From: an uncultured Pelagibacteraceae bacterium
Lineage (GTDB): Bacteria; Pseudomonadota; Alphaproteobacteria; Pelagibacterales; AG-422-B15
Length of the DNA: 38,900 nucleotides
Reading direction: 5' to 3'
Assembly: GCA_902510025.1 (NCBI GenBank)
Contig: CABWZX010000005.1
Location: 1-38,900 of the forward strand
Part shown: in pieces, positions 28,441-37,698 of the stretch
Layout: each line of letters opens with the position of its first letter
Numbering within the stretch: position 1 is the first letter of the stretch
Made by a program: the position numbers and the translations under genes
Notes under the pieces: generated by a model
Told to the model about the DNA's origin: nothing
Databases searched by the model: none
Seen by the model: only the letters and a program-made list of their open reading frames with translations

Positions 28441-29751
28441 ATGAATTCAAAATCTTTTTTTGTAAAATCTTATGGATGTCAAATGAATTTTTATGATAGT
28501 GAAAAAATAACTTCAATACTTGAAAATAAAGGAATGACAGAAAAAGAAGAAATTAATCATGCTGACGTGGTAATATTTAATACTTGTAATATTAGAGATA
28601 AGGCAGCACACAAGGTCTATTCTGATATAGGTCGAGTAACTAAATTAAGTAAAGACAAAACAATAGCTGTAGTGGGTTGTGTGGCACAAGCTGAAAACTC
28701 AGAAATGTTTAATAAGAATAACAATATTGATATTGTTTTAGGTCCACAAAGCTATCATTTATTGCCTCAGATGATTAATGATAGTGAGAAAAATAAAGAA
28801 AAGTTAATAAATACTGATTTTATTATCAATGAAAAATTTGATTATATTAATGAAGAAAAAAAATCCAAAGGCGTTTCATCAGCTATAACGATCCAAGAAG
28901 GATGCGATAAGTTTTGTTCATTTTGTGTTGTACCGTTTACTAGGGGTCCTGAGTATTCAAGACATTTTAATGATATTAAATTAGAGGCAGAATCTGTATC
29001 AGCAAGAGGCGCTAGTGAAATCATTCTTCTTGGACAAAATGTTAACGCATACAACTATTCTTATAAGGGAAAGAATCATGATTTAACTCACTTAATAAAT
29101 TTAATCAGTGAGATTAATGAAGTAAAAAGAATTAGGTACACAACTTCTCACCCAATTAATATGTCAGAAGAACTAATAAAGCTACATTCAGAAAACAATA
29201 AGTTAATGCCCTTTTTACATTTACCAGTTCAATCGGGTTCAGATCAAATCTTAAAAAAAATGAATAGAAAATATAGTTCTTATGATTATAGAAAGATTAT
29301 TGAAAAATTAAAAAAATATAACCCAAATATTGAAATCTCATCCGATTTTATTATTGGATATCCTGGAGAAACAGAAAAAGATTTTGATGAAACATTGAAA
29401 TTAGTTGAAGAAATTAAATTTACTCAATCTTACTCATTTATATATAGTGAGAGACCTGGAACAAAATCAGCTTCAGAAGAAGATGAGATAAGTTCAAAGG
29501 TTAAGAAGGAAAGATTGTCTGTTCTTCAAGAAAAACTAAAGGATATTCAACTTGAATATAACAAATCTTTTTATGATAAATCTGTGAAAGTATTAGTAGA
29601 AAATCAAAGCATTAGTAATCCAAGATATTTCTTTGGAAGAACACCATTTATGCAGTCTGTTTATTTGGAATCTGATAGAGTTAAAATAGGTGAAGAAATG
29701 GATGTCAAAATTACATCTTGCAACCATAAGAGTTTATATGGTATTGCTTAA
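28441..29751 (+). CDS. miaB: tRNA-2-methylthio-N6-dimethylallyladenosine synthase
   Basis: KSYGCQMNFYDSE; radical SAM motif GCDKFCSFCVVPFTRGPEYSR; TRAM-like C-terminus. Confidence 0.98.
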   Translation: MNSKSFFVKSYGCQMNFYDSEKITSILENKGMTEKEEINHADVVIFNTCNIRDKAAHKVYSDIGRVTKLSKDKTIAVVGCVAQAENSEMFNKNNNIDIVLGPQSYHLLPQMINDSEKNKEKLINTDFIINEKFDYINEEKKSKGVSSAITIQEGCDKFCSFCVVPFTRGPEYSRHFNDIKLEAESVSARGASEIILLGQNVNAYNYSYKGKNHDLTHLINLISEINEVKRIRYTTSHPINMSEELIKLHSENNKLMPFLHLPVQSGSDQILKKMNRKYSSYDYRKIIEKLKKYNPNIEISSDFIIGYPGETEKDFDETLKLVEEIKFTQSYSFIYSERPGTKSASEEDEISSKVKKERLSVLQEKLKDIQLEYNKSFYDKSVKVLVENQSISNPRYFFGRTPFMQSVYLESDRVKIGEEMDVKITSCNHKSLYGIA

Positions 29752-29770
29752 TTCATATTAGTTTTAAAAT

Positions 29771-30790
29771 TTGAAAAACAAACAAATAAATACGATATCC
29801 AATCAAACATCGAGGCAACCATCGAAGTCTTCAGTAATTAATATTGAAAACTCTGATGTTTTAGAAATATTTGGAATTAATAATGAAAACTTATCTTATT
29901 TTGAATCTTCTTTACCTTTAAAAATATTTCAAAAAGGGAACGAGCTAAATATTAAAGGAGAAAAAAAATATAGAAATATATTAAGAAATGCTATTCACAA
30001 AACTTTAACTGAAATTAAATTAAACAAAAATTTAAGGGAAAAAAATTTAATACAAGAAAATTTAAAGATGCAACTTTCAAAAGATACAGAAAATGTAAAA
30101 AATTTTACTATCACAAAAACCAGCAAAGGTGATGTTGTAGGAAAAAGTAATAGACAAAATGAGTACCTAGAAATCCTGAAGAAAAAACAAATTATTTTTG
30201 CTATTGGGCCAGCGGGAACTGGCAAAACATTTTTAGCAGTGGCTGCTGCAGTTTCACAATTAATTGAAAATAAGTTTGAAAGAATAATTTTATCTAGGCC
30301 CGCAGTAGAAGCTGGAGAAAAGTTAGGATTTCTCCCTGGTGACTTAAAGGAAAAAGTTGATCCTTATTTAAGGCCTTTGTATGATTCTCTTTATGACTTA
30401 ATGCCATCTGATGTCGCAATACGAAAAATACAATCAGGAGAAATTGAAATTGCTCCATTAGCTTTTATGAGAGGAAGAACATTAAATAATTCATTCGTGA
30501 TTTTAGATGAGGCACAAAATGCAACTTATAATCAAATAAAAATGTTTCTTACTAGATGTGGAAAAAATTCTCGTATGGTGGTTACAGGAGATCCCTCTCA
30601 AACAGATTTAGCAAAAAGAAGCGACTCAGGGCTGATTAAGTCCATAAGAATTTTAGAAGGAATTGATGATATAGAAGTTATTAATTTTAATGCAAAGGAT
30701 ATAGTTCGAGACAAAATGGTTTCCAAAATAATTGAAGCTTTTGATGCTCATGATGAGCATATCAAAGATTTATTTGATACTTCTTCTTAA
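29771..30790 (+). CDS. phoH: PhoH family ATPase (YbeZ), TTG start
   Basis: IFAIGPAGTGKTFLAVAAAV; RPAVEAGEKLGFLPGDLKEKVDPYLRPLYDSLYD; VVTGDPSQTDL. Confidence 0.96.
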   Translation: MKNKQINTISNQTSRQPSKSSVINIENSDVLEIFGINNENLSYFESSLPLKIFQKGNELNIKGEKKYRNILRNAIHKTLTEIKLNKNLREKNLIQENLKMQLSKDTENVKNFTITKTSKGDVVGKSNRQNEYLEILKKKQIIFAIGPAGTGKTFLAVAAAVSQLIENKFERIILSRPAVEAGEKLGFLPGDLKEKVDPYLRPLYDSLYDLMPSDVAIRKIQSGEIEIAPLAFMRGRTLNNSFVILDEAQNATYNQIKMFLTRCGKNSRMVVTGDPSQTDLAKRSDSGLIKSIRILEGIDDIEVINFNAKDIVRDKMVSKIIEAFDAHDEHIKDLFDTSS

Positions 30791-30806
30791 TACAGATTAA
30801 TTTGAG

Positions 30807-31262
30807 ATGATTAAAGTTAGTTTTAATGTTGATGAGCCTTTTTGGGTTAAAGAAATGCCATTATTTAAAGAAAACATTTTAAGAGCAACAAAAGAAACTT
30901 TAAATACTGCGTTTAAATCTAAAAAAAATAATTTAGAAGTAAGTTTTTTACTTACATCAGATTCTAATATAAGATTACTTAACAAAAATTATAGAAATAA
31001 AGATAAATCAACTAATGTACTTGCATTTCCTATGAACCAAAAGACCTTTGGTAAAAATTATATTGTTGGAGATGTTGTAATTTCACTTCAAAAGATTTTA
31101 AGCGAATCAAAGAAACTTAAAACCCAAAAATATAAATACTTATCAAAAATAACAATTCATGGAGTTCTTCATTTGTTAGGTTTTGATCATAAATCAAACA
31201 AACAACATGACGAAATGAATAGAATAGAACAAAAGGTATTTAAAAAAATATTTTCTAAATAA
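30807..31262 (+). CDS. ybeY: Endoribonuclease YbeY (rRNA maturation)
   Basis: NKNYRNKDKSTNVLAFP; zinc motif HGVLHLLGFDH. Confidence 0.96.
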   Translation: MIKVSFNVDEPFWVKEMPLFKENILRATKETLNTAFKSKKNNLEVSFLLTSDSNIRLLNKNYRNKDKSTNVLAFPMNQKTFGKNYIVGDVVISLQKILSESKKLKTQKYKYLSKITIHGVLHLLGFDHKSNKQHDEMNRIEQKVFKKIFSK

Positions 31263-32098
31263 TGTTCAAAAATTTATTAAGCAAATTTCTTTCATCAAAT
31301 ATATCTAAAAATGTTTCTCTTAAAGAGAATCTTGAAACAGTTTTAGACACGGTAAAAAAAGATGATGAGAATATCTCTAAACAAGAAAGGTTAATGTTAT
31401 TAAACGTCTTAAAAATCGATCAAATTAGATCAACAGATATAATGATTCCAAGGGCTGATATTGGAGCTGTTGAAGTTAATGATTCTTTTGACAAAGTATT
31501 AGAAGTTTTTATTAAAGAGTCCCATTCACGCGTTCCTGTTTATGAAAAAAATCTAGATAATATTATTGGAATGATACATATCAAAGATCTTGTAAAATAT
31601 CAAAATGAAGGAAATTTTGAAAAAGGTTTTTTGAACAAAATAAAAAGGGAAATAATTGAAATACCTCCATCTATGCCAGTACTAGATTTATTAATGAAAA
31701 TGCAGCTTACAAGATTACATATGGGGGTTGTTATTGATGAATATGGTGGGACAGATGGATTAGTTACTATTGAAGATGTTATCGAAGAAATTACAGGTGA
31801 AATAGAAGATGAACATGATGAACAGAACATGCCAATGTTAATTAAAACATCCCCTAATTCTTTTGAGGCTAGTGCTAGAGTTGAAATTGAAGAATTTGAA
31901 AAACTATCAAAAATCAATTTTTTAAAAGATTATAATAATGAAGATGTAGATACATTGGGTGGCTTAGTAGTTGCGTTAGCTGGGAGGGTTCCACAAAGAG
32001 GTGAAATAATTAAACACGAATCAGGATTAACTTTTGAAATAAATGATGCTGATCCTAGACGAATTAAATCAATAAAAATTTCATACCCAAAATTATAA
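31262..32098 (+). CDS. corC: CBS-domain/transporter-associated-domain protein (CorC/YbeX)
   Basis: STDIMIPRADIGAVEV; SHSRVPVYEKNLDNIIGMIHIKDL; VIDEYGGTDGLVTIEDVIEEITGEIEDEHD. Confidence 0.95.
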   Translation: MFKNLLSKFLSSNISKNVSLKENLETVLDTVKKDDENISKQERLMLLNVLKIDQIRSTDIMIPRADIGAVEVNDSFDKVLEVFIKESHSRVPVYEKNLDNIIGMIHIKDLVKYQNEGNFEKGFLNKIKREIIEIPPSMPVLDLLMKMQLTRLHMGVVIDEYGGTDGLVTIEDVIEEITGEIEDEHDEQNMPMLIKTSPNSFEASARVEIEEFEKLSKINFLKDYNNEDVDTLGGLVVALAGRVPQRGEIIKHESGLTFEINDADPRRIKSIKISYPKL

Positions 32099-32101
32099 AA
32101 A

Positions 32102-33538
32102 ATGATCTTTAATTTTTTTTTTTCGAATAAAAAAAGGTTATTTTTATTAACTTCTTTACTATTAGGAGGTCTATTTTCTCTTTCTTTTGATCCATACAAT
32201 ATTCCATTTTTTTCATTAATTATTGTTGGAATATTTTTCAAGTTAAATGATTCTATTTTTTTAATTTTTGGCAAAGACTACAAACTTATGTTTTTTACAG
32301 GAATCTTATTTGGATTTAGTTTTTTTATTACTAGTATTTATTGGATTACAAATTCTATTTTTGTTTTTGATTCAAGCTTGGCTTATCTTAGTCCGTTTCC
32401 ACTAATCATTTTACCTATAATTCTGGGTATATTTTATGGATTAATGCAATTAATAAACTCATTTTTATGGAGTTTAAATATTTCACGTATATTTTTCTTT
32501 TCAGCGATTTGGATTTTTTTTGAAATAATTAGAAGTACACTTTTAATTGGATTTCCGTGGAACCTGATAGCCTATAGTTGGTCATGGTCAATTAGTTTCA
32601 TGCAGTCATTGTCACTTTTTGGAGTGTTTGGATTAGGTCTTATATCTATATTTTGTGCTGCGGGAATATTTTCTTTAAATTTAAAAAAAGCAAATATATT
32701 TTTATGTATATTTTCTATTTCTATTTTAATTACTGTATATTTATTTGGATATAATAGAGTAGTAAACTATGAAAATGTTTATCTAAATGATGATAAGTTT
32801 AGATTAGTAAGTACAAATTTTCATCAAGAAGAAAAATGGACAGATGAATCATTTGAGAAAATGATTTCATTAAGTTCAAATGAAGCTATTACTTTTTTCC
32901 CTGAGACTGCATTTGGTGTGCGTCAAGTTAGTAAAGATAATTGGTTTGGGGGCTTTATTCGAAGCAATGGGAAAGAATTTTTTAATTCAGTTCAATTTAA
33001 TAACCAAATATATGATAAAAGAAAACTTGTACCTTTTGGTGAATTTATACCATTCCATAAAATGCTTGATAAGATTGGATTAAAGAATCTTATGCCTTTT
33101 GAATCATTTAGTTCAGGTAAAATAAATAACAATTTTAATAATTTTATAGTTCCTCTAATATGCTATGAAGGTATTTTTTCAAAACTTGCAAGAGATAATA
33201 TCCAAGCTACTTCAGGTTTGTTAGTTAATATTACTAACGATGCTTGGTTTGGAGATGGAGCTGGACCGATACAACACTTTACCCATGTAAGATTTCGTTC
33301 AGTAGAATACGGTTTACCTCTCGTTCGTTCAGCAAATATGGGGATTTCTGCTTTAGTAAACCCAATCGGTGTAGTAGAGGAAATAATCCCCCATGGTGAA
33401 ATGAATTTTGTAGATTTGAAAATTCCAAGTAAAATTAGTAGTACTTTTTATACTCAATTTGGGGATAATATTGCATATTTTTTTATAGTCTTATTTTTTT
33501 TAATTGGCTATTCTACTTCGAAATTAATTAAAGATTAG
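32102..33538 (+). CDS. lnt: Apolipoprotein N-acyltransferase
   Basis: [12 protein letters not shown]; nitrilase-like motifs [42 protein letters not shown]. Confidence 0.95.
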   Translation: MIFNFFFSNKKRLFLLTSLLLGGLFSLSFDPYNIPFFSLIIVGIFFKLNDSIFLIFGKDYKLMFFTGILFGFSFFITSIYWITNSIFVFDSSLAYLSPFPLIILPIILGIFYGLMQLINSFLWSLNISRIFFFSAIWIFFEIIRSTLLIGFPWNLIAYSWSWSISFMQSLSLFGVFGLGLISIFCAAGIFSLNLKKANIFLCIFSISILITVYLFGYNRVVNYENVYLNDDKFRLVSTNFHQEEKWTDESFEKMISLSSNEAITFFPETAFGVRQVSKDNWFGGFIRSNGKEFFNSVQFNNQIYDKRKLVPFGEFIPFHKMLDKIGLKNLMPFESFSSGKINNNFNNFIVPLICYEGIFSKLARDNIQATSGLLVNITNDAWFGDGAGPIQHFTHVRFRSVEYGLPLVRSANMGISALVNPIGVVEEIIPHGEMNFVDLKIPSKISSTFYTQFGDNIAYFFIVLFFLIGYSTSKLIKD

Positions 33539-33542
33539 ATAT

Positions 33543-34703
33543 ATGGGTAAGGAATATTTATTTACTAGTGAGTCAGTTTCAGAGGGTCACCCTGATAAGG
33601 TTTGTGATATAATATCTGACTATATTGTAGATGATTTTTTATCACAGCCAAATTCCGAAAATTGGAGAGTCGCATTAGAAACGTTAGTTACAACTAATCA
33701 AGTGGTTGTTTCTGGTGAAGTGCGTGGTCCAGATGGATTTCAATGTGATTACGAGTCATTAGCTAGAGCAGCAGTAAAAGAAATTGGTTATGAACAAGAA
33801 AAATTTCACTGGGAAAATTTTAATTTTACATCATTTGTTCACGGCCAGTCCGGAGATATTGCCATGGGCGTTGATGCAAAAGACAATAAGGATCAGGGTG
33901 CAGGAGATCAAGGCATAATGTTTGGATATGCTTGTAAAGAGACACCAGTTTTAATGCCAGCTCCTATTTACTATTCGCATTTGATATTAAGAAATCTTGC
34001 TGAAGCGAGGAAAAATAATACAATCAATGGAATACAACCTGATTCAAAAAGTCAAGTTACGTTAAAATATAATGAGTCTAGTCCAGTTGAATGCACTGAA
34101 GTTGTAGTTTCTACTCAACACGACAAAGAGCTAGAATTATCTGATGTTGAAGAAATTGTTACACCATTTATTAAAAATGTACTCCCAGAAGATTGGTTAA
34201 AAAATACTCAATTTCATATTAATCCAACAGGCAGATTTGAAACTGGAGGACCAGATGGGGATACAGGACTTACAGGTAGAAAGATAATTGTTGATACTTA
34301 TGGTGGAGCCGCTCCTCATGGAGGAGGTGCTTTTTCTGGAAAAGATCCTACAAAGGTTGATCGATCTGCAGCATACATAGCAAGATATCTTGCAAAAAAT
34401 ATAGTAGCAGCCGATTTGGCTGACAAATGCACAATTCAGTTAGCGTATGCAATTGGGGTCTCAAGGCCATTATCTTTTTATGTAAATACACACGGATCAG
34501 GAAAGGTTGATAACACTACTCTAATTAAAAAATTGAATAGTATTGTCGATTTGACACCAAGGGGAATTAGAGACCACTTAGAATTACACAAACCAATATA
34601 TAAAAACTCAGCTGCTTACGGTCATTTTGGAAGAGAAGCGGGAAAAGATGGTTCTTTTTCATGGGAGAAAACTGATTTAGTAGATCAACTTAAAAATATT
34701 TAA
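33543..34703 (+). CDS. metK: S-adenosylmethionine synthetase
   Basis: [52 protein letters not shown]. Confidence 0.99.
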   Translation: MGKEYLFTSESVSEGHPDKVCDIISDYIVDDFLSQPNSENWRVALETLVTTNQVVVSGEVRGPDGFQCDYESLARAAVKEIGYEQEKFHWENFNFTSFVHGQSGDIAMGVDAKDNKDQGAGDQGIMFGYACKETPVLMPAPIYYSHLILRNLAEARKNNTINGIQPDSKSQVTLKYNESSPVECTEVVVSTQHDKELELSDVEEIVTPFIKNVLPEDWLKNTQFHINPTGRFETGGPDGDTGLTGRKIIVDTYGGAAPHGGGAFSGKDPTKVDRSAAYIARYLAKNIVAADLADKCTIQLAYAIGVSRPLSFYVNTHGSGKVDNTTLIKKLNSIVDLTPRGIRDHLELHKPIYKNSAAYGHFGREAGKDGSFSWEKTDLVDQLKNI

Positions 34704-34706
34704 TTT

Positions 34707-35417
34707 TTGTTTGATTTAAATCATAAGTTTCCTGAATTTTATCAGTTTCACGGAAGACGAATATCAAAAAAAATATCTGAGTCAAATATTAATTTAATTA
34801 ATAATAAATTTAAAAAATATTCTATTGATAATGATGTTATTAATTTATTAATTAAAGAAGATTATAAGCTAAATTTATCAATAAATAATGATTTTAAAAA
34901 AATAATTATAGAAGTTGGATTTGGTAACGGTGATTACTTGATTAACAATGCAAAAGAAAATCCGAATTGCTTATATATTGGATCAGAAGTTTATATTAAT
35001 GGAATTGCGAGAGTATTAAAATATATCTTAAAATATAATTTAGAAAATATAAAACTTTGTGGAATCAATTTTTTATATTTACTTAAATCTCTAAAACCTA
35101 AAACTATCGATGAAATATATGTTATTAATCCAGATCCATGGCCAAAAAAAAGACACAACAAAAGAAGATTGTTAAATTCCAATAATCTTTTATCAATGAA
35201 TACATTATTGAAAAAAGAAGGAAAAATTTTTATTTCAACAGATTCAAAGGATTATTTTGATGAAATAAAATTGGCTATAAATAAAGAAAACTATTTTGAT
35301 GAAGTAATTTACGCATGTATGAGTGACTCAGATATTATGTATGGGATCTCTAACTATCAAAGGAAAGCAATATCTAAGAACAAAGATATTTATAAAATCG
35401 AAATTTTTCGCAATTAA
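34707..35417 (+). CDS. trmB: tRNA (guanine-N7-)-methyltransferase, TTG start
   Basis: IIIEVGFGNGDYLINNAKENP; INPDPWPKKRHNKRRLL. Confidence 0.95.
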   Translation: MFDLNHKFPEFYQFHGRRISKKISESNINLINNKFKKYSIDNDVINLLIKEDYKLNLSINNDFKKIIIEVGFGNGDYLINNAKENPNCLYIGSEVYINGIARVLKYILKYNLENIKLCGINFLYLLKSLKPKTIDEIYVINPDPWPKKRHNKRRLLNSNNLLSMNTLLKKEGKIFISTDSKDYFDEIKLAINKENYFDEVIYACMSDSDIMYGISNYQRKAISKNKDIYKIEIFRN

Positions 35418-35447
35418 CACATTGAAATTAAATAATATTTTCACTAC

Positions 35448-35476
35448 TTGATTTCTCAATTTTTGAGGTGTATAGA
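35448..35476 (+). promoter_or_regulatory. Candidate sigma-70 promoter upstream of nusA
   Basis: TTGATT (35448-35453)-N17-TATAGA (35471-35476) in the trmB-nusA gap. Confidence 0.5.
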
Positions 35477-35504
35477 ATGACTAAATTATTGCTAAACCGA
35501 GAAT

Positions 35505-35531
35505 AAAGTGGGTTAAGCCCGCTTTTTTTTT
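35505..35531 (+). terminator. Intrinsic-terminator-like hairpin in the nusA leader (possible attenuator)
   Basis: AAAGTGGG-TTAAG-CCCGCTTT (one G-T wobble) running into a T-tract; ends 18 bp before the nusA ATG. Confidence 0.7.
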
Positions 35532-35548
35532 ATTTAAAAGGAAATCTA

Positions 35549-35750
35549 ATGGTAAGTGCAAATAAAATAGAAATTTTAAGAATAGCTGAAACTGTAGCTC
35601 AGGAAAAAATGATAGAAAAAGAAATTGTTCTTTCTGCCTTGGAAGAAGCAATCGTTAAGGCTGCAAAAAATAATTATGGTGAAGAGAATGAAGTTGTAGC
35701 GGAAATCAACCATGAAAATGGAGATATTTTGATTTCTAGAAAAATGCAAG
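35549..35750 (+). pseudogene. nusA: NusA N-terminal fragment (about 67 codons), cut by an inverted junction
   Basis: MVSANKIEILRIAETVAQEKMIEKEIVLSALEEAIVKAAKNNYGEENEVVAEINHENGDILISRKMQ matches the alphaproteobacterial NusA N-terminus; the following residues EQHLSHL* are antisense infB sequence. Confidence 0.92.
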
Positions 35751-37334
35751 AGCAACATCTGTCTCATTTATAAAACCTACACCTGAATGGATAACTTTAA
35801 TGCTAACCTTTTCACTCTGAATATCTTCAATTTGGTTTACTATTGCTTCTGTTGAACCTCTTGTGTCTGATTTTATAACTACTTCAACAACCTCTTTTAA
35901 ATTATCTAGTGAACCAAATGCCTGTTCATTATCTATATTCATTATTTTTTTTGGAGTAAGTTTGCTTTTTCTGATCAGACTTCTTAACTCACATAGCTCC
36001 TTAGCTTTTTCATCACTTTCCACTGTGACAAGACTATCTCCTGCTTCAGGAGCACTGTTCAAACCTAAAACTTGAACTGGCATAGATGCACAAGCTTCTT
36101 TTATATTTTGACCTTTGTCATTTAATATAGCTCTAACTTTGCCATATTCAGTTCCTGCGACAGCAATATTACCAATACTCAATTTTCCATTAGTAATAAT
36201 AGCATTGCAAATAGGGCCTCTGCCTTTATCTATATTGGCTTCAATAACTGTAGCTTCAACAAAAGTTTCATAGTTTGCTTTTAATTCTAAAAGTTCTGCT
36301 TGTAAAATAATTGAATCTAATAACTGATCTAAATTTAAACCTGTCTCAGCTGAAACTTCAACGCATTGAATATCTCCAGATAACTCCTCTACGATTAACT
36401 CTTCTCCTAAAAGTTGTTCTTTAATTTTTTTTGGATCTGATTCTGGTTTATCACATTTGTTGATTGCAACAATAATAGGCACACTAGCTGATTTGGCATG
36501 AGATATAGCTTCTTTGGTTTGAGGCATTACCCCATCATCAGCAGCAACTATCAGTACAACAATATCTGTAACATTAGCCCCTCTAGCTCGCATATCAGTA
36601 AATGCTGCATGTCCAGGTGTATCTATAAAGGTAATATTTTTCTTTTTATGTATAATTTCGTAAGCTCCAATATGTTGGGTAATTCCACCACTTTCCCCTG
36701 AAACTACATTGGTATTTCTGATTTTATCTAATAATGATGTTTTTCCATGATCTACATGGCCCATGATTGTTACAATAGCAGATCTAGATTTATCTTTTGC
36801 CGCTTTAAGATCTTTAGAAATTAGCTCTTTTTCAACGTCTTCTATATTTTCTCTTTTAAAACTGTGTCCAAACTCAGTAACTATTAGCTCTGCTGTATCA
36901 GCATCTAATGTCTCATTAATTGTGGCCATCATTCCCATCTTCATCAATGATTTTATCACTTCTCCAGACTTTTCTGTCATCCTACTTGCTAACTCTTTAA
37001 CAGTTATATGCTCAGGAATATTAACTTCTCTTTTAATCTTTTTTTGTGGTTCATTATCAGATTTAGCTTTCTTAATTTTTTGCTTGGATCTTTTATATGC
37101 AGCTAAACTTCTTGTTCTTTCTTCAGTATCACTTAAGGCAGTTACAATAGTTACTTTTCGTTCCCTAATTTTTTTTCTGCCATATGAAGGTATAGGTTTC
37201 TTTTTTTCTTTATAATCTTCAGAACGATTATTTACAGTGTCATCTCTTTTTTCAATTTCGGCTTCTGTTTTAATCTCAAGTTGGCTATCATCTTTTACAT
37301 CTAATTCATTAACAATTACCTCTTCTTTTTTCAT
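35744..37334 (-). pseudogene. infB: Translation initiation factor IF-2, GTPase core; C-terminus lost at the inverted junction; N-terminus in an overlapping frame
   Basis: [56 protein letters not shown]; ends at HSGVGFINETDVALA then FF* read from antisense nusA. ATG at 37334 preceded by GAGGAG. Confidence 0.93.
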
Positions 37335-37677
37335 TCTTGTCTCCTCTAATTTCAAGAATTGCCTTATTTTTTTCTTCTTTATTATCAGCTTTTAAAATCT
37401 TTTTCTGCTCATCTTTAGATAAAGGCTTAAGTACTATTCCTGATTTAGATGAACTTTTTTCCTCTATAATCGGACTTGGATCTAACTTATTATTTGTTTC
37501 AGTACTATTATTGATATTTTGTTTATTTTGTGGTGTTTGAGGTGAATTATTTCTACGAAATCTTTTTTTCTCGACAACAACTGTTCGCCCTGCTTCAAAT
37601 GACTTAACAAATGGGATAGGTCTTTTTGTTCCAAGCTTTAAACTTAAAGTTTTTTTACTTTTATTATCTTCTGACAT
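37309..37677 (-). CDS. infB: N-terminal segment of IF-2 (separate ORF, +1 frame relation to the main infB ORF)
   Basis: MSEDNKSKKTLSLKLGTKRPI...RTVVVEKKRFRRN... resembles the alphaproteobacterial IF2 N-terminus; ends in TAA after an A6 run, just inside the downstream ORF. Confidence 0.8.
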   Translation of the reverse strand: MSEDNKSKKTLSLKLGTKRPIPFVKSFEAGRTVVVEKKRFRRNNSPQTPQNKQNINNSTETNNKLDPSPIIEEKSSSKSGIVLKPLSKDEQKKILKADNKEEKNKAILEIRGDKNEKRRGNC

Positions 37678-37698
37678 AACAAGAACTATAATATATGA

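Noticed and set aside
31600-32274. - strand ORFs opposite corC/lnt (31600-31917, 31930-32274)
   Set aside because: Antisense to well-conserved genes, no homologous domain recognised.
33539-33542. Search for a SAM riboswitch upstream of metK
   Set aside because: Only 4 bp separate lnt and metK, so no room for one.
35477-35506. Nine-codon ORF MTKLLLNRE with consecutive Leu codons (TTA TTG CTA) right before the nusA hairpin, resembling an attenuator leader peptide
   Set aside because: Its ATG immediately follows the better-supported -10 box (35471-35476), so it would lie upstream of the predicted transcript start; short ORFs like this are expected by chance.
36763-37215. 150-aa + strand ORF opposite infB
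   Set aside because: Antisense shadow of conserved infB; Ser/Leu/Phe-rich translation typical of reverse-strand AT-rich coding DNA.
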